In this document: positions 1-10,345 of the stretch, in pieces | How the letters are laid out: each line of letters begins with the position of its first letter | Position numbering within the stretch: position 1 is the stretch's first letter | Translations under genes and position numbers: made by a program | Notes under the pieces: model-generated | The model's database searches: none | What the model was told of the DNA's origin: nothing | What the model saw: only the letters and a program-made list of their open reading frames with translations | Assembly: GCA_032718475.1 (NCBI GenBank) | Contig: JAUCBJ010002711.1 | Span: 102,845 to 166,844, forward strand | DNA: 64,000 nt | From: Nemertoderma westbladi | Lineage: Eukaryota > Xenacoelomorpha > Nemertodermatida > Nemertodermatidae | Direction of reading: 5' to 3'

Positions 1-16
1 ATTATTAAAGAAGTGG

Positions 17-2467
17 ATGAAATGGGAAGATTCTCTGCTGGCCATTGAGGATTTTATAATTTCCCGTTCATATTTTGGTCATGTTCTCCCTACGTATTCC
101 TATCAACTTCATGTGTTTGGAGACGCCAGCGATATGGGAATCGGTATAGTAGCCTACCTAAGAGTGGAAACTCCGGATGGAATCAAGGTCACCTTGGTTA
201 CTTCTAAGGCATTAATCAACAACAAGTTGAAAGTTCCTCGGGCGGAGTTAAAGGCTGCTCTATACGCTACAGCCATCGGCCGGAATGTAACCGAACAGAT
301 CGATTATCCATTAAAGAAAACTGTCTATTGGACCGACGCTTTACTCGTGTTAGAGTATATAACCAATGAAGTCTGTCAGTTCAGCGTCTTCGTTACCAAC
401 AGAGTAGCCATCATACTTAGTCGCACGACGATGGATCAATGGAGACATTGCCCCGGAACGATTAATCCAGCAGACATCGCTTCCAGGGGAGCGACTCCAA
501 AGGAATTGGTAAATACTCCCGAATGGTTAGGTGGACCCGACTTCCTCTACAGAGAAGAAGAAGAATGGCCTCCCCATCTCACAACAGCAGAGATCAGACA
601 GGCCAAGGGAGCGGAGAAAGTTAAACCTAAAACTCGAGCGAGTAAATCGAAATTGTTTAAACCTGCGGTTGATCTATCTGTATTATTTACTTCCGGAAAT
701 GATGCTTTGGATCAGAAACCCACCGCCACGAATAAAGAAGTCTTGGAAATCCGTGACAAGGATTGGAAATCTGGAATACCAGATATCTCGCAAGGACTCT
801 CACCTCTCCTGCAGAGAGCGATACGTCACTACAGTTCCTGGAATCGGCTCTGTAAAGCTGTCACATATTTAAAAGGATGTTTTCATCATCGTTACTCCGG
901 GACAAAGACCAATAGTGATGATGCTCCATCAACATCTGCACGAGTCCATGTTGTTAAAGATCTTCCCAAATACAAGATATCCGACAGGTTTCTAAAGGAG
1001 AAGATCAGTTACCAGGAGCATGATGAAACCAACAAACAGATGCTGAGACTCCTACAATGCTATGAGGATTCCGATAAGTATTTCCTGTTGTTAAGAAATC
1101 CGCAGATGCGCTTAAGGGATCGCTTCTCTAGTACAATGATAGATGGGTTAATACGTGCTGGAGGAAGGCTTACCAACGCCCCATTATCCTTTGACACTAA
1201 GTTTCCCATACTCATTAGAAATCTTGACATACAAATCAAGATGATTGTAGATGTTCATAGCAAACTGTACCATGCTGGTAGAGAACGAGTTCTGAGCGAA
1301 ATTCGAACTCGCTACTATTTTTATAAACCCCGTAGGGCTCTGAACCAAGTTCTTAGGAACTGCATACCCTGTAGGAAAGCATTCAGTAGGCCTTTAACAC
1401 AGCGAGAGGCAGAATTACCTAGGGAAAGAGTAAGCTTCTATGAACCACCCTTTACTAATACCGGTGTGGATTTATTTGGCCCTATTGAAGTATATCGTGC
1501 CCGGACTATAGTCAAGAGATGGTGTGTCATCTTCGTTTGTATGACTTGTAGAGCTATCCATCTCGATATGGTGAACGATCTATCTACCAACAGCTTCGTG
1601 TTAAGTTTACGACGGCAGATCGCTCGTTTTGGAACTAGTAACACGATGAGATCGGATAAGGGAACGAACTTCATTGGCGCCAACAACGAAATTCAAGCTT
1701 ACGTAAAGGACTGGAACCAAAGACAGGTGGACGATCAGCTAAAGATAACAGCGTCTAACTGGACCTTCAACGCCGCCGACGCCCCTTGGTGGGGAGGAAG
1801 TTGGGATAGATTGATTAGGAGCGTGAAGACTGCGTTCCACTTTATCGTACCTTGTCGCGCTTATCTCACCGACGAACTATTGCGGACGTTAATGGAGGAA
1901 ATCGCCGCCTATCTCAACGAAAGACCGCTTATGCCAGTCTCTTCAAGTCCTGATTCCCTGGAAGCGCTAACACCCGCGCACTTTCTACTGAAGAAACCTG
2001 TAGCCATGCTCCCACGATCGGAGATCACAGACGGAGACGAGTACTGCCGTCGAACCTGGCAACTTATGCAGTTGCTATCCCGTCGTTTTGCTGACCATTT
2101 CGAGAAACATTACCTGCCCACTCTACAACTTCGAACTAAGTGGTTTGCGCAGCAAGAAAACGTCAGCGCTGGAGACATGGTGCTTATTGTGGACCCCGAT
2201 CTCCCACGTAAGCGATGGCAAACAGGTCGTATCATCGAGACTCATATCTCGAGCGATGGTTTGGTGCGATCAGTAGAACTCGTCGTTATGCGGCGTAACT
2301 TTAAGAAACCAGGGATAGTCTTTGAGACTCAACAGCTCAACCGCCCAGTGGGTCGTTTATGTTTACTGGAAAGAGACAGAGAGCTCTCCGGGAACTATGG
2401 AAGGCAAGAAACTCTTCCCACGACCACTTCCCTAATCGAACCGACATCTAGGGGCTCCCCAACTTAA
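17..2467 (+). CDS. pol: BEL/Pao pol, C-terminal part: RNase H, integrase, DUF5641
   Basis: Open 816-codon reading frame whose true start lies upstream of the window; the ATG at 17 is internal. RNase H acidic residues are visible in HVFGDAS (about residue 35), PRAELKA, YWTDALLV and NPADIASRG. An H-H-C-C integrase zinc-binding region spans about residues 411-455 (CIPC at its end). The integrase core starts at GVDLFG (about 482), continues with SDKGTNF (about 546) and ends near GGSWDRL (about 594). A DUF5641-like C-terminal domain covers about 678-794. The protein would process and integrate the element's cDNA in the nucleus. The third catalytic position, normally Glu, is Asp here; the related copy at 40430-40460 keeps Glu. 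The stop at 2465-2467 is shared in position with copy 2. Confidence 0.9.
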   Translation: MKWEDSLLAIEDFIISRSYFGHVLPTYSYQLHVFGDASDMGIGIVAYLRVETPDGIKVTLVTSKALINNKLKVPRAELKAALYATAIGRNVTEQIDYPLKKTVYWTDALLVLEYITNEVCQFSVFVTNRVAIILSRTTMDQWRHCPGTINPADIASRGATPKELVNTPEWLGGPDFLYREEEEWPPHLTTAEIRQAKGAEKVKPKTRASKSKLFKPAVDLSVLFTSGNDALDQKPTATNKEVLEIRDKDWKSGIPDISQGLSPLLQRAIRHYSSWNRLCKAVTYLKGCFHHRYSGTKTNSDDAPSTSARVHVVKDLPKYKISDRFLKEKISYQEHDETNKQMLRLLQCYEDSDKYFLLLRNPQMRLRDRFSSTMIDGLIRAGGRLTNAPLSFDTKFPILIRNLDIQIKMIVDVHSKLYHAGRERVLSEIRTRYYFYKPRRALNQVLRNCIPCRKAFSRPLTQREAELPRERVSFYEPPFTNTGVDLFGPIEVYRARTIVKRWCVIFVCMTCRAIHLDMVNDLSTNSFVLSLRRQIARFGTSNTMRSDKGTNFIGANNEIQAYVKDWNQRQVDDQLKITASNWTFNAADAPWWGGSWDRLIRSVKTAFHFIVPCRAYLTDELLRTLMEEIAAYLNERPLMPVSSSPDSLEALTPAHFLLKKPVAMLPRSEITDGDEYCRRTWQLMQLLSRRFADHFEKHYLPTLQLRTKWFAQQENVSAGDMVLIVDPDLPRKRWQTGRIIETHISSDGLVRSVELVVMRRNFKKPGIVFETQQLNRPVGRLCLLERDRELSGNYGRQETLPTTTSLIEPTSRGSPT

Positions 2468-4122
2468 TATCGTTCGGAGTGGGCGTGTGACTCTATTATT
2501 TTATATTATTTTATTATTTTATATTATGTATGTATTATTATGTAATTTTATTATAATCGTTTTCTTTAATTTCATTTAGTAGAATGTTATTTAGCGATTA
2601 TTTATTAGATTAGTGCAATATATATTCGCGTTTATTACTTAATTACGTATATATTATATTTAGTGCGACGGCAAGAAATAATTCTTTTTCTCTTTCCTTA
2701 CTGTCCGTATCATATTATAAATACGTGACTACAGTAAGATGAAAGGTCCGTACTTATTAAAGTACAATAAAGCCACTACTATATTCAAGTATTATTGGTA
2801 GGCAGAGTATTAGGAATGCAAAGTTCAGATCCTCGTGTCTCGGCTAAACCAAGCTCTGGGTAGACCTTGGAAACGACTTGCCTCTTCACACTGACATTGC
2901 TTCGTGCGATATTGCTCTCATCCCGTATATTAAATAATACATATAGTAGCGTGATGTCCCTTTAACAGTAGCGTATAACGCAAAATAAATCTGTTAAACC
3001 CTTTGACCATCTGTAATTCTAGTCGATTAAGATATCGCGGCACCCACCGATATACTTGAAAGACAAATTCTAGAATCAGTGGTTAACGTCCCCAGACAAG
3101 TTCTGGAATAAATCGGTGCCCATCTCAAATATTAATTATTTAATATTTGCAAATCTAATAAGTCAAAATCTGTAAAATTCAGATCCTTCAACAATTCTAG
3201 TCAATTAAGATATCGTAGCATTTACCGATATTCTTAAAAGGACAATTTTCATAGAATTAAGGATCTTGTGTCCCCAGACATGTTCTAGAATCAAAATATG
3301 TCCATTTAATTATCAAATAATAAAATTTCAGGGAATAAATTTAAATTCATGCCTTTTAATGAATTTAATAAATTGCCATTTTTACGCAATTTATAACATC
3401 CCCAAAATTACATTAATTAATAGATCAAGGGAGCGGAGATTTATCTTATTATGCGTATGAGTGTGCGAAAGTCTCCCAAACATAGTCAATAGCCGATAAA
3501 ATTCATAAAGCCATGTATAAAACAGGACATTGACCATTAAAGAATTACTATTAAATAACATCCCAGATCTGTATGCATTGGAATTACCCTAATTCTACCG
3601 CTAGCTTTGCATAATGTCACCATAGCAACAACCACGCTAGAATTAGAATTGAGTTAAAAGAACAATAGAAAGCTTGTCCCATTGAATAGCATAGGGAATA
3701 AATAGCGCACTGCTAGTATCCAAGGATACATAATAATACAGTGACATTCTGGAAGGCATTGACTAACGGACAAATGGCCCGAGTGTGTGTAATTGTGACA
3801 AGTTGTGTGTGTGGTATTTGTGAGTTTATAGGCGAATGTTACTACTAAGGTGTGTTTACAGTAGCGAGTCGCAATTGTGAAAGTAACCCTAACTCTCCAG
3901 TAAGAACCTGAGGTGTATCTAAGCCTTTGGGACGGACAGTCGAGTGACTTGTGCCAGTTGTCGTTGTCGTTGTGCGGCTACGTCGTTGGCGAAAGTACAG
4001 CGGCGACGACACATCGGCGCTGAGGATCTCGCACTGTCCGGGGGCTGATTGGGGTAGGCAGCGACGCTCGCTAGCCTAAATATAAACTCCTTATAATATG
4101 GATAAACTCATATATAGCAGAT
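2468..4122 (+). other. Non-coding spacer between pol and ORFX (family A copy 1)
   Basis: About 1.65 kb with no credible reading frame, AT-rich at its start. It is conserved in order and largely in sequence with the minus-strand spacer at 38160-39790 of copy 2, so it is part of the element. Two related blocks lie about 180 bp apart (near 3014-3122 and 3193-3302), each with a GATATCG block followed by GTCCCCAGACA. The last bases before ORFX read AGCAG then ATATG, which would suit a splice acceptor feeding a subgenomic transcript; that reading is inference. Confidence 0.7.
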
Positions 4123-4125
4123 ATG
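4110..4125 (+). promoter_or_regulatory. Possible splice acceptor just before the ORFX start
   Basis: The sequence TATATAGCAG directly precedes ATATGACGGAG, the start region of ORFX. In copy 2 the matching minus-strand site (38159-38175) reads GATAGCAG before the same ATATGACGGAG, although the sequence just upstream has diverged. A conserved AG two bases before an ATG that lies about 1.6 kb behind pol would suit splicing of a downstream ORF. No donor was identified and no transcript evidence is available. Confidence 0.3.
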
Positions 4126-5409
4126 ACGGAGTTGATAGAAGATGGTCTTGGTATCGGGGAGCGATATACTCTACTTTTACAAGCGTTTGTTGATAGCTTA
4201 ATACGCGGCGACGTTAGTCCAACTGCTGCGGAGGACGATGGTCGTTATATCGAACCGACAATGTCCCAAGAGCAGCTCTCGCGAGAGTTGGACTATAGAA
4301 AATTCGCTGCTCGATATACGCAGCGTAATGGTACGTATATGGGCTTCTTAACTACTGGTCATCCTATCGATTTACACAATACGGACTATGTCGACTATAT
4401 ATCCTGCCCAGCGGAGTCAGAACCATAAACTGAAATTCGAATGCGAAAATTCTATTCGAAATCGACTCGAAAGAAAAGACACTAAAGAAACAAAAGGACG
4501 CGGTAACTCCAACGTATATTTGGAATTCTTTATAGAAGCATTGTAACAACAAATAAATATCACCCGCGTTTCCCCTACCAGATGTGCGTCTTTGGTATTA
4601 TTACGATAAATGCCCTAGACCCAACTAATAAACGGAAAGACATAAACATCCACGGAAACCGAGACTTGTTCGATGTATCACCTACGCTCGCTCGGCTCAA
4701 ACGATCCTTAAATAAACCTATGATCAGAGTTCCGGAATACTCGATCAGACCTCCCCATTCCCTAGTGAAACCCAGGCTCTTGATCCTATTAGTATGACGG
4801 ATTCTCCCGAGCTGTACTCACCGTTCAGAGATCCAGTGTTATCCGAACCGTTAGTCGGTAGCACTCCGGTTATGGGCTCTCTAAATATCCGCCCATCTTA
4901 CCTAGCCGGATTGGGGCACGGACACCTGATATCGCCATTCAACCGTATAATCGTAATCGTCCCCGTTTAACACGATACAACCCGTCATCAAGGTGGAGGA
5001 GAGCGTTGTACGAAACGAGTTAGACGCTATTCTACAAAGATCCGAAAAGAAACCTACGTTTGTTCAGATAAACTTAAATTATAACAGTAAGTCCAAGCGG
5101 TAAACGGATTGGCTTTATCCCAGTTCGATTGTGAAATCCCGAATCTCTAAGACAATATTGAACTTGGACGACCCTATTCTCGGCGAGGGTTTTTGGACGA
5201 ACGTATCCAACGATGAGCGGAGGAAAATCAGCTCGAGGAGAAGCATATCGAAACGGCGGATACCCCGACTATAATCCTACACCTTCTGATGCAATCATAT
5301 TGCACCCTTCATTTATAGCCCTCCTCGTAAAGTGGCTCGCCCCAAAGAGAAAAGGACTCTTACTAGCCTCAAAAAACTGCGTAAACGCCGTCCGCGCAAG
5401 AAAGACTAA
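4123..5409 (+). pseudogene. Decayed, internally deleted ORFX (family A copy 1)
   Basis: Remnant of the large third ORF that is almost complete at 33909-38159 on the minus strand. The first 80 or so codons (MTELIEDGLGIGERYTLL onward) align to the copy 2 start. Scattered pieces match further on: LFDVSPTLARLKRSLNKPMI near 4668, then the GGYPDYNPTPSDAIILHPS stretch near 5258. The C-terminus keeps the basic ending before the TAA at 5407-5409. The middle and the knuckle region, roughly 2.7 kb of copy 2, are missing, and several frameshifts interrupt what is left. It cannot make the full protein. Its value is as an independent copy showing the same start, the same end and the same position between pol and the 3' LTR. 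Confidence 0.75.
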
Positions 5410-5487
5410 CTGTTTAGAGTATTTTTATATTTTAGAAACTGTGATTTTGTATATTTTATAGACTTAAATCCCATTTTCTGGGAGCGG

Positions 5488-6685
5488 TGTAAAAGCTTTT
5501 GTGGGATATAACTGGCCCTTTGCTACGCAATCCAGTTCCCCCCAAGGCGCTGGAATACTCTAAAAAGCTCACTGGCTCGAATGATGGAAGCTACCGGCTG
5601 ATTGGCTGATTTTGCCTAGCGACGGCCTTCTTGTTCGGTTCGATTAACCAACCAGAGCAAGGTCAACTAAGCAGAGTGATTCATTCTGTGTGTTAGCTAC
5701 GGGCTGCAAAGGCTAGGGAGGTTTGGCATTTTAGATGATTTGGAACCTGTGGAATATGGAACTCTGCCAATGAGAGCTTTTCCTTTCTGTGTTGAAATCT
5801 ACCTGCAATAGCTCACAGGGTTCAGTGTGTTGGTTTTTCCTAAGCCAGAAAGAACGGCTTTTAGAATTTTTGTGTTTTTCTGCTTTTAGCCTAACACTAG
5901 TAGGCTTAATTATAAGGACATATATCCGTTATCATAACACACTGTGCAACCATACCATACCAAACAAACAAATCAATCTCATACTTGCTTACTTATTCAT
6001 AATTATTCATACCTTAACTTTACTGATTTTGCTGTCGGTTATTCATTATCTTTGTTAATGAAATATTATATTGGAATAACGAGAAATAACCCCGAAACCC
6101 CAATATTCTTGATATACCGAAGGTAAGAGAGACAGGTTACATATAGCGATTGTGACTTATGTTAAAGTGGTTTGAAGTGAATCTAATGTTATTTGATAGA
6201 CCCTACATGAGTCGGTCTGTGTTTCTTTTATATGTGACTAAAATCAGTGAAGATCGGCAAATCAGTGTGCAGTATTGTGCAGCATTGTGTATGATTGAGA
6301 CTGATAACGAAGCATTTCCTAAAGAATGCGCCATATATGTGAATTGTAACTAAGCCATATCGTTGTGAGTAGTTTAAGTCATAACTCTGTTTATATAGAT
6401 AGAGCGCCACGTCCTAAAGGAACTGCTAATATTCCCCGAAGGTGAATAATATTGTCAGAGATTATATAATACTGTCAGTCGAATAATACATTAGGCTTAC
6501 ATAGCAATAAGATTAAGCTGTCGAAATCAATCTCCCGGGTATATCCAGCGGGTGAATGATCGCGCACAGATTGGTTTCAACTAGTGTAGTGAATCAAATA
6601 CTTGTCAGAGGCTAAAAGCGATTTATTATCTAGAAGACATCCTAATTTGGCGGGTTAAACTGCCAAAGGTCTGAAAGCGCGAACA
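5488..6685 (+). repeat. 3' LTR of family A copy 1
   Basis: About 1.2 kb starting TGTAAAAGC and ending CGCGAACA, thus TG...CA. It matches in reverse orientation the three LTRs at 32574, 49936 and 53513. The bases before it, GGGAGCGG, form a short purine-rich tract suitable for plus-strand priming. Scattered short ORFs inside it are not genes. Confidence 0.85.
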
Positions 6686-6809
6686 GTGTCTCTCCTTCCC
6701 ACTCTATTGGGGTGACACGAGGTTGATATTGGTAATCAACCTCGTGCCCCCAATATTGCTTTACGGCTCACTTTATGGGTTTGTGTTAGCGGAATTGGAT
6801 AAGCTAACA
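6686..6809 (-). repeat. Truncated left (3') LTR of B2
   Basis: 124 bp from GTGTCTCTCCTTCCC to GATAAGCTAACA, nearly identical to the end of the right LTR at 12482-12605. The missing first part presumably lies before the window, beyond the inserted family A element. The bases just after it, CTCCCCCCC on the plus strand, read as a GGGGGGGAG polypurine tract in element orientation. Confidence 0.8.
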
Positions 6810-8400
6810 CTCCCCCCCATGCTATCTTCCCGGTGAGAAGATAGCATCCACCTAAAGTGCGCTACAATTCCGCTGGATCCCGATCTAGCATCGGGTGTGG
6901 GGTGGGTATATTTTCTTTCAGAGCCGGCTTTCCAGGCCACTCCCTATGGGTATGATAATGTTACCCTCTGGCGTTTCGTGTCGGGCCGATCGTGCGCTTC
7001 TCTCACACAATTTTTGTTTCCCCGGCACTCTCACCACTCTCACCCTAACTCTCACATACTCTCGGACCTCCTCGTCCCTCACTCCGCCTCTTACTTCTCC
7101 CCCCCACATTTGAATTGCGCCCACACACTCTCCACACTCCACGCTCTATCACTTGTGTCTTACCCTGTCTCGCCCTCTCACTTCTGACAAACCTCACCCC
7201 CCTTTCGTGCCGTCGCACTCAAGAAGTATGATGTTGTCAGCGTCTCGTCCGTGACCCTAGTCAATTAGTCCCCAGTCCCAGTAGCTAATTGGAAAAGGTT
7301 GTACTTGACTACGGTACGTACTCCATAATTACATTCCCTCTACTCTCTACCACTCCCTAAGGTCCTAATCTCTGATGCTACCCCTGTGCTATCATACTAT
7401 CTACCTACTACTTACTTACTAACTATCTAACACTCTTACTCTCTACTAACTAACTAACTCTAACTCTTACCGACACTTCTAGCTCTTTAACTAGAACTCT
7501 CTAACTCTACTACCTGGCACCCTATGTGCCCTCTCTACTACTCTACTCTATCTCTAACTTACTTCCTTTCGTCTACTCGCCTGCACGTGATGCTCTGAGT
7601 GCCGGCAGAGTGGGTACGTTAATTATGTGAACTACTACTAACTCTTACTAACTCTACTAACTCTTACTAACTCTACTAACTCTTACTAACTCTACTACTC
7701 TTACTAACTCTACTACTAACTCTCTTAACTCTCTTAACTCTACTAACTCTACTACTAAATCTTTTTGTGCCCGGCACCTCTTGTGCCCGGCACCCACCCT
7801 AATTAACATACCCTGCTCTTACATCAAACACGTCATCACGCCCGTGCCCCACTAAGTTCAGCGCATTCCCTACTAACTCTAACTACGTGGCGCTTGCGGT
7901 GCCCACAACCACTCTATTTACTACTTCCTACGTGGCGCTTACGGTGCCCACAACCTCTACTGCTCTACTAACTTTCTAACTAACGGTACTACGTACCCTC
8001 TAACTCTTACTCTTCTAACTCTACTCTTACTAACTGGTACTACGTACCTTCTTACTCTTACTAACTCTCTCTCTCTAACTATCGGTACTACGTACCCTTT
8101 AACTCTTACTCTCTCTAACTAATGGTACTGCGTACCCTCTAACTACTCTAGCTAACTAGCTAGCGGTACTACGTACCCTCTAACTAACTAACTGACTAAC
8201 TGACTCTTACTAACTAACTGACTAACTAACTCTTACTAACTAACTGACTAACGACGGTACTACGTACCCTCTTACTACTCTAACTCCTCTAACTCTCACT
8301 CTCGGTACTACGTACCCTCTCACTAACTCTAACTAACTAACGGTACTACTCTCTTACTACCTAACTTCTACCTACTCTATTATTTAATTATTTTTATTAA
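6810..8400 (-). repeat. Hairpin-rich low-complexity 3' region of B2
   Basis: About 1.6 kb without a gene. The backbone is pyrimidine-rich, built from variants of ACTCTAACTCTTACT. Set into it are short inverted repeats: GGTACTACGTACC, an arm-loop-arm palindrome, occurs seven times between about 7985 and 8320 (once as GGTACTGCGTACC). The GTGGCGCTT...GTGCCCAC type appears near 7900 and 7930, and GGCACCCTATGTGCC near 7516. The matching part of B1 (23223-24763) has the same style but different copy numbers. Small ORFs such as those near 6895-7187 are by-products. Confidence 0.7.
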
Positions 8401-8406
8401 TTTTAA

Positions 8407-8892
8407 TTAAATAATTATTTTATATTTTATGCGTGGGAAGGGCGTCACGCCCTCATTCCCACCCCCCTCAGTCCAAAACTTTGGACGACTAAAAACTCTC
8501 AGGTGCCCCTTCTTCCAGTAGGCACTCTTCCGCTGCCCTCCTATATGCCCTCTAACTCTTCGCCACACTCTCTTCGACACTACCTCTGCTGGCCTCCCCC
8601 TTCGTATGTGCGCTGGCATTAAAGGCCTCGACGACCCCCGCTCGTTCCTTGGTACACATGGTGTCTGCCCGTGCAATGCCCCCTCGCGCTGTGTCAATCC
8701 TGCGTGTGTATGCAACACGCCTCCTTCTACTTTCCCGACTCCCTTATGTTTGCTAATGGGCTTCTCTGCCCCTGGTTTAGTCCTTTCACATCCTCTCCCT
8801 TTCCAACACTCTCCGGATCTGTGTCCTTTTACCACACATCGATGACATAGTCCGTTTGCGTCTGTGTAGGCTACACGATCTCGTTTGGGCAA
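8407..8892 (-). pseudogene. B2 gag zinc-knuckle fragment
   Basis: 161 codons starting MPKRDRVAYTDANGLC, followed by the knuckle CHRCVVKGHRSGEC (C-x2-C-x4-H-x4-C). The same segment occurs in the B1 polyprotein near 25960-26040. Directly after the knuckle the B1-like protease sequence is missing and about 280 bp of unrelated basic sequence follows, so this is a remnant. Confidence 0.65.
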
Positions 8893-9093
8893 CGCTTGCC
8901 AGTACTTACAACTCCTGGTCTTATGGGTTCCGTCCCGAAGTAATTGACATTCGAATCCTGGATTATAGCGTTTCCTGTATAGTCCTTCACGTATCGCGCG
9001 TAGGTTTATATGTACTGATTTAGTGTTTCGATTGTCTATACTCGGCCTACTGGGTATATTGGGATCGTGTTTATTTTTGGTGTTATTTTCTTT

Positions 9094-10112
9094 CTATCCC
9101 TGCCACGGTGTGGCCCTGCTACCAGCTGACTGTGGACTAGCAGTCCCCTGTATGGCCGCGTGTGGTAGCGACTGTCCGCACGACCTGTTCTCGTCCAGGG
9201 AGTTCGATGTTCTTGCTCCTATTGGGGTATATTGTCGATATTGTGATGGGGGAATGTCACCCTGCCCCCCCCCCCCCCCCCCCCCCCCGGCCGGTATGTT
9301 TGGTACTGGGGTTGATGTTAATATATTGGGGCCCATACATCTATCTCCAATAACTCTCGCCTCCCCTGGATATATGTTATGTCCCTGTGTATTATAGTCA
9401 TGCTGCTGTACCGATATAGGCCTACCCACTTCCTGTCTACCTACCGGTATGTACTCCGCGGCCTCCGGGTTTATCCTGTCGTTCGCGCTACCCTATCGCC
9501 TACTCTATCTCTCCCAGCATGGCCTATAATAGTATGTGCAGTAAGGCCTACAGTATGTCCTGCAGTCTGCATGTGCCCTTTCGAACCGAAGTTTAATCTT
9601 CGCGAATCTCGAATCTCCCCTCGACTACCGTACTCTCGATCGGTAGCTATATCCCGTCGGGAAGCTTCTTTGCGATCCCCACTCCTGTTCTCGACTTTGT
9701 ATTGGTACCTCCTGTACCCCTCTCTTGGCGTGCGGTGCGTTTCTCCGGGGCGACGGCAATCTCCCGAAGTTCCACCCCACCGACTCCCTAACTCCATCTC
9801 TACTATCGACGGTCCGCTATCCGTCCTCGCACTGCTATCGTTTGTGGCGACACTTCTTCTACTATCTTCTCTTCTTCTCTTTTCTGTGTAGTATTCCGGC
9901 TCGTGAGGTCTCTCGTTGTTGACGCCCCGGTTAAACTCCACTATTCTCCCTCTCTCTTCTGATCGGGCTCGACGCTTCGTCTGCCCTCTCGCGACGTCAA
10001 CCTGCCTCTCTCTGCTCGATCGCACGCCACTGGGGATACTCGCAATCCCCCTATTACTCTCCGTCGCCGGGTGTTGCGGTTTACCTAATTCGGCCCGCGC
10101 ATTATCCGCCAA
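9094..10112 (-). pseudogene. B2 middle gag region, broken
   Basis: Two stretches, 10112-9471 and 9429-9094, align with the middle of the B1 polyprotein (ADNARAELGKPQHPATE, later ARTSNSLDENRSC). The first is Arg/Glu/Ser-rich and probably disordered. The capsid-like region that follows in B1 (about 26330-27110) is absent: the sequence jumps from DENRSC to GQSLPHAA. A 24-base C run at 9265-9288 codes for a glycine tract in one frame; the same place in B1 is short and interrupted. Frame breaks and the deletion make this non-functional. Confidence 0.65.
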
Positions 10113-10140
10113 CGCCTGTGGGACACTCTCTGCCCCCCTC

Positions 10141-10345
10141 TCTTGCCACTAATCTCTCGCGGTGGGGTGCCCGTAGCCCCCCCCCCCCCCACCCGCCACT
10201 TCTAACTTCACTACCTCTTACTACACTTCTATACCCTTCTTGTGGGGCATTCTCCCCCCCCCCCCCCTTCTCTCGTCACTAATCTTATGTGGTGGGGCGC
10301 CCGTAGCCCCCCCCCCCCCCCCACTCGCCACATCTTACTTCACTA
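10141..10345. repeat. Short direct duplication with long C runs in B2
   Basis: Two related blocks about 125 bp apart share CACTAATCT, GGTGGGG and CCCGTAGCC followed by runs of 13-16 C and CGCCAC. A third C run lies near 10253-10267. In element orientation these are G runs in the gag-like coding region. B1 has a single version near 28150-28205. Confidence 0.65.

Larger units (their letters stand above)
1..6685 (+). mobile_element. BEL/Pao LTR retrotransposon, family A copy 1 (3' part)
   Basis: The 3' portion of a large LTR retrotransposon; the 5' LTR, gag and RT lie before the window. In order it shows the end of pol, a 1.65-kb non-coding spacer, a shrunken third ORF and a 3' LTR ending in CGCGAACA. 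The same order occurs on the minus strand at 32574-51193, which fixes the boundaries. Family placement rests on the RNase H, H2C2 integrase and DUF5641 order typical of BEL/Pao. The base after the LTR begins the remnant left LTR of element B2, so copy 1 appears inserted into B2. Only one end is visible, so its target duplication cannot be checked. Confidence 0.9.
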
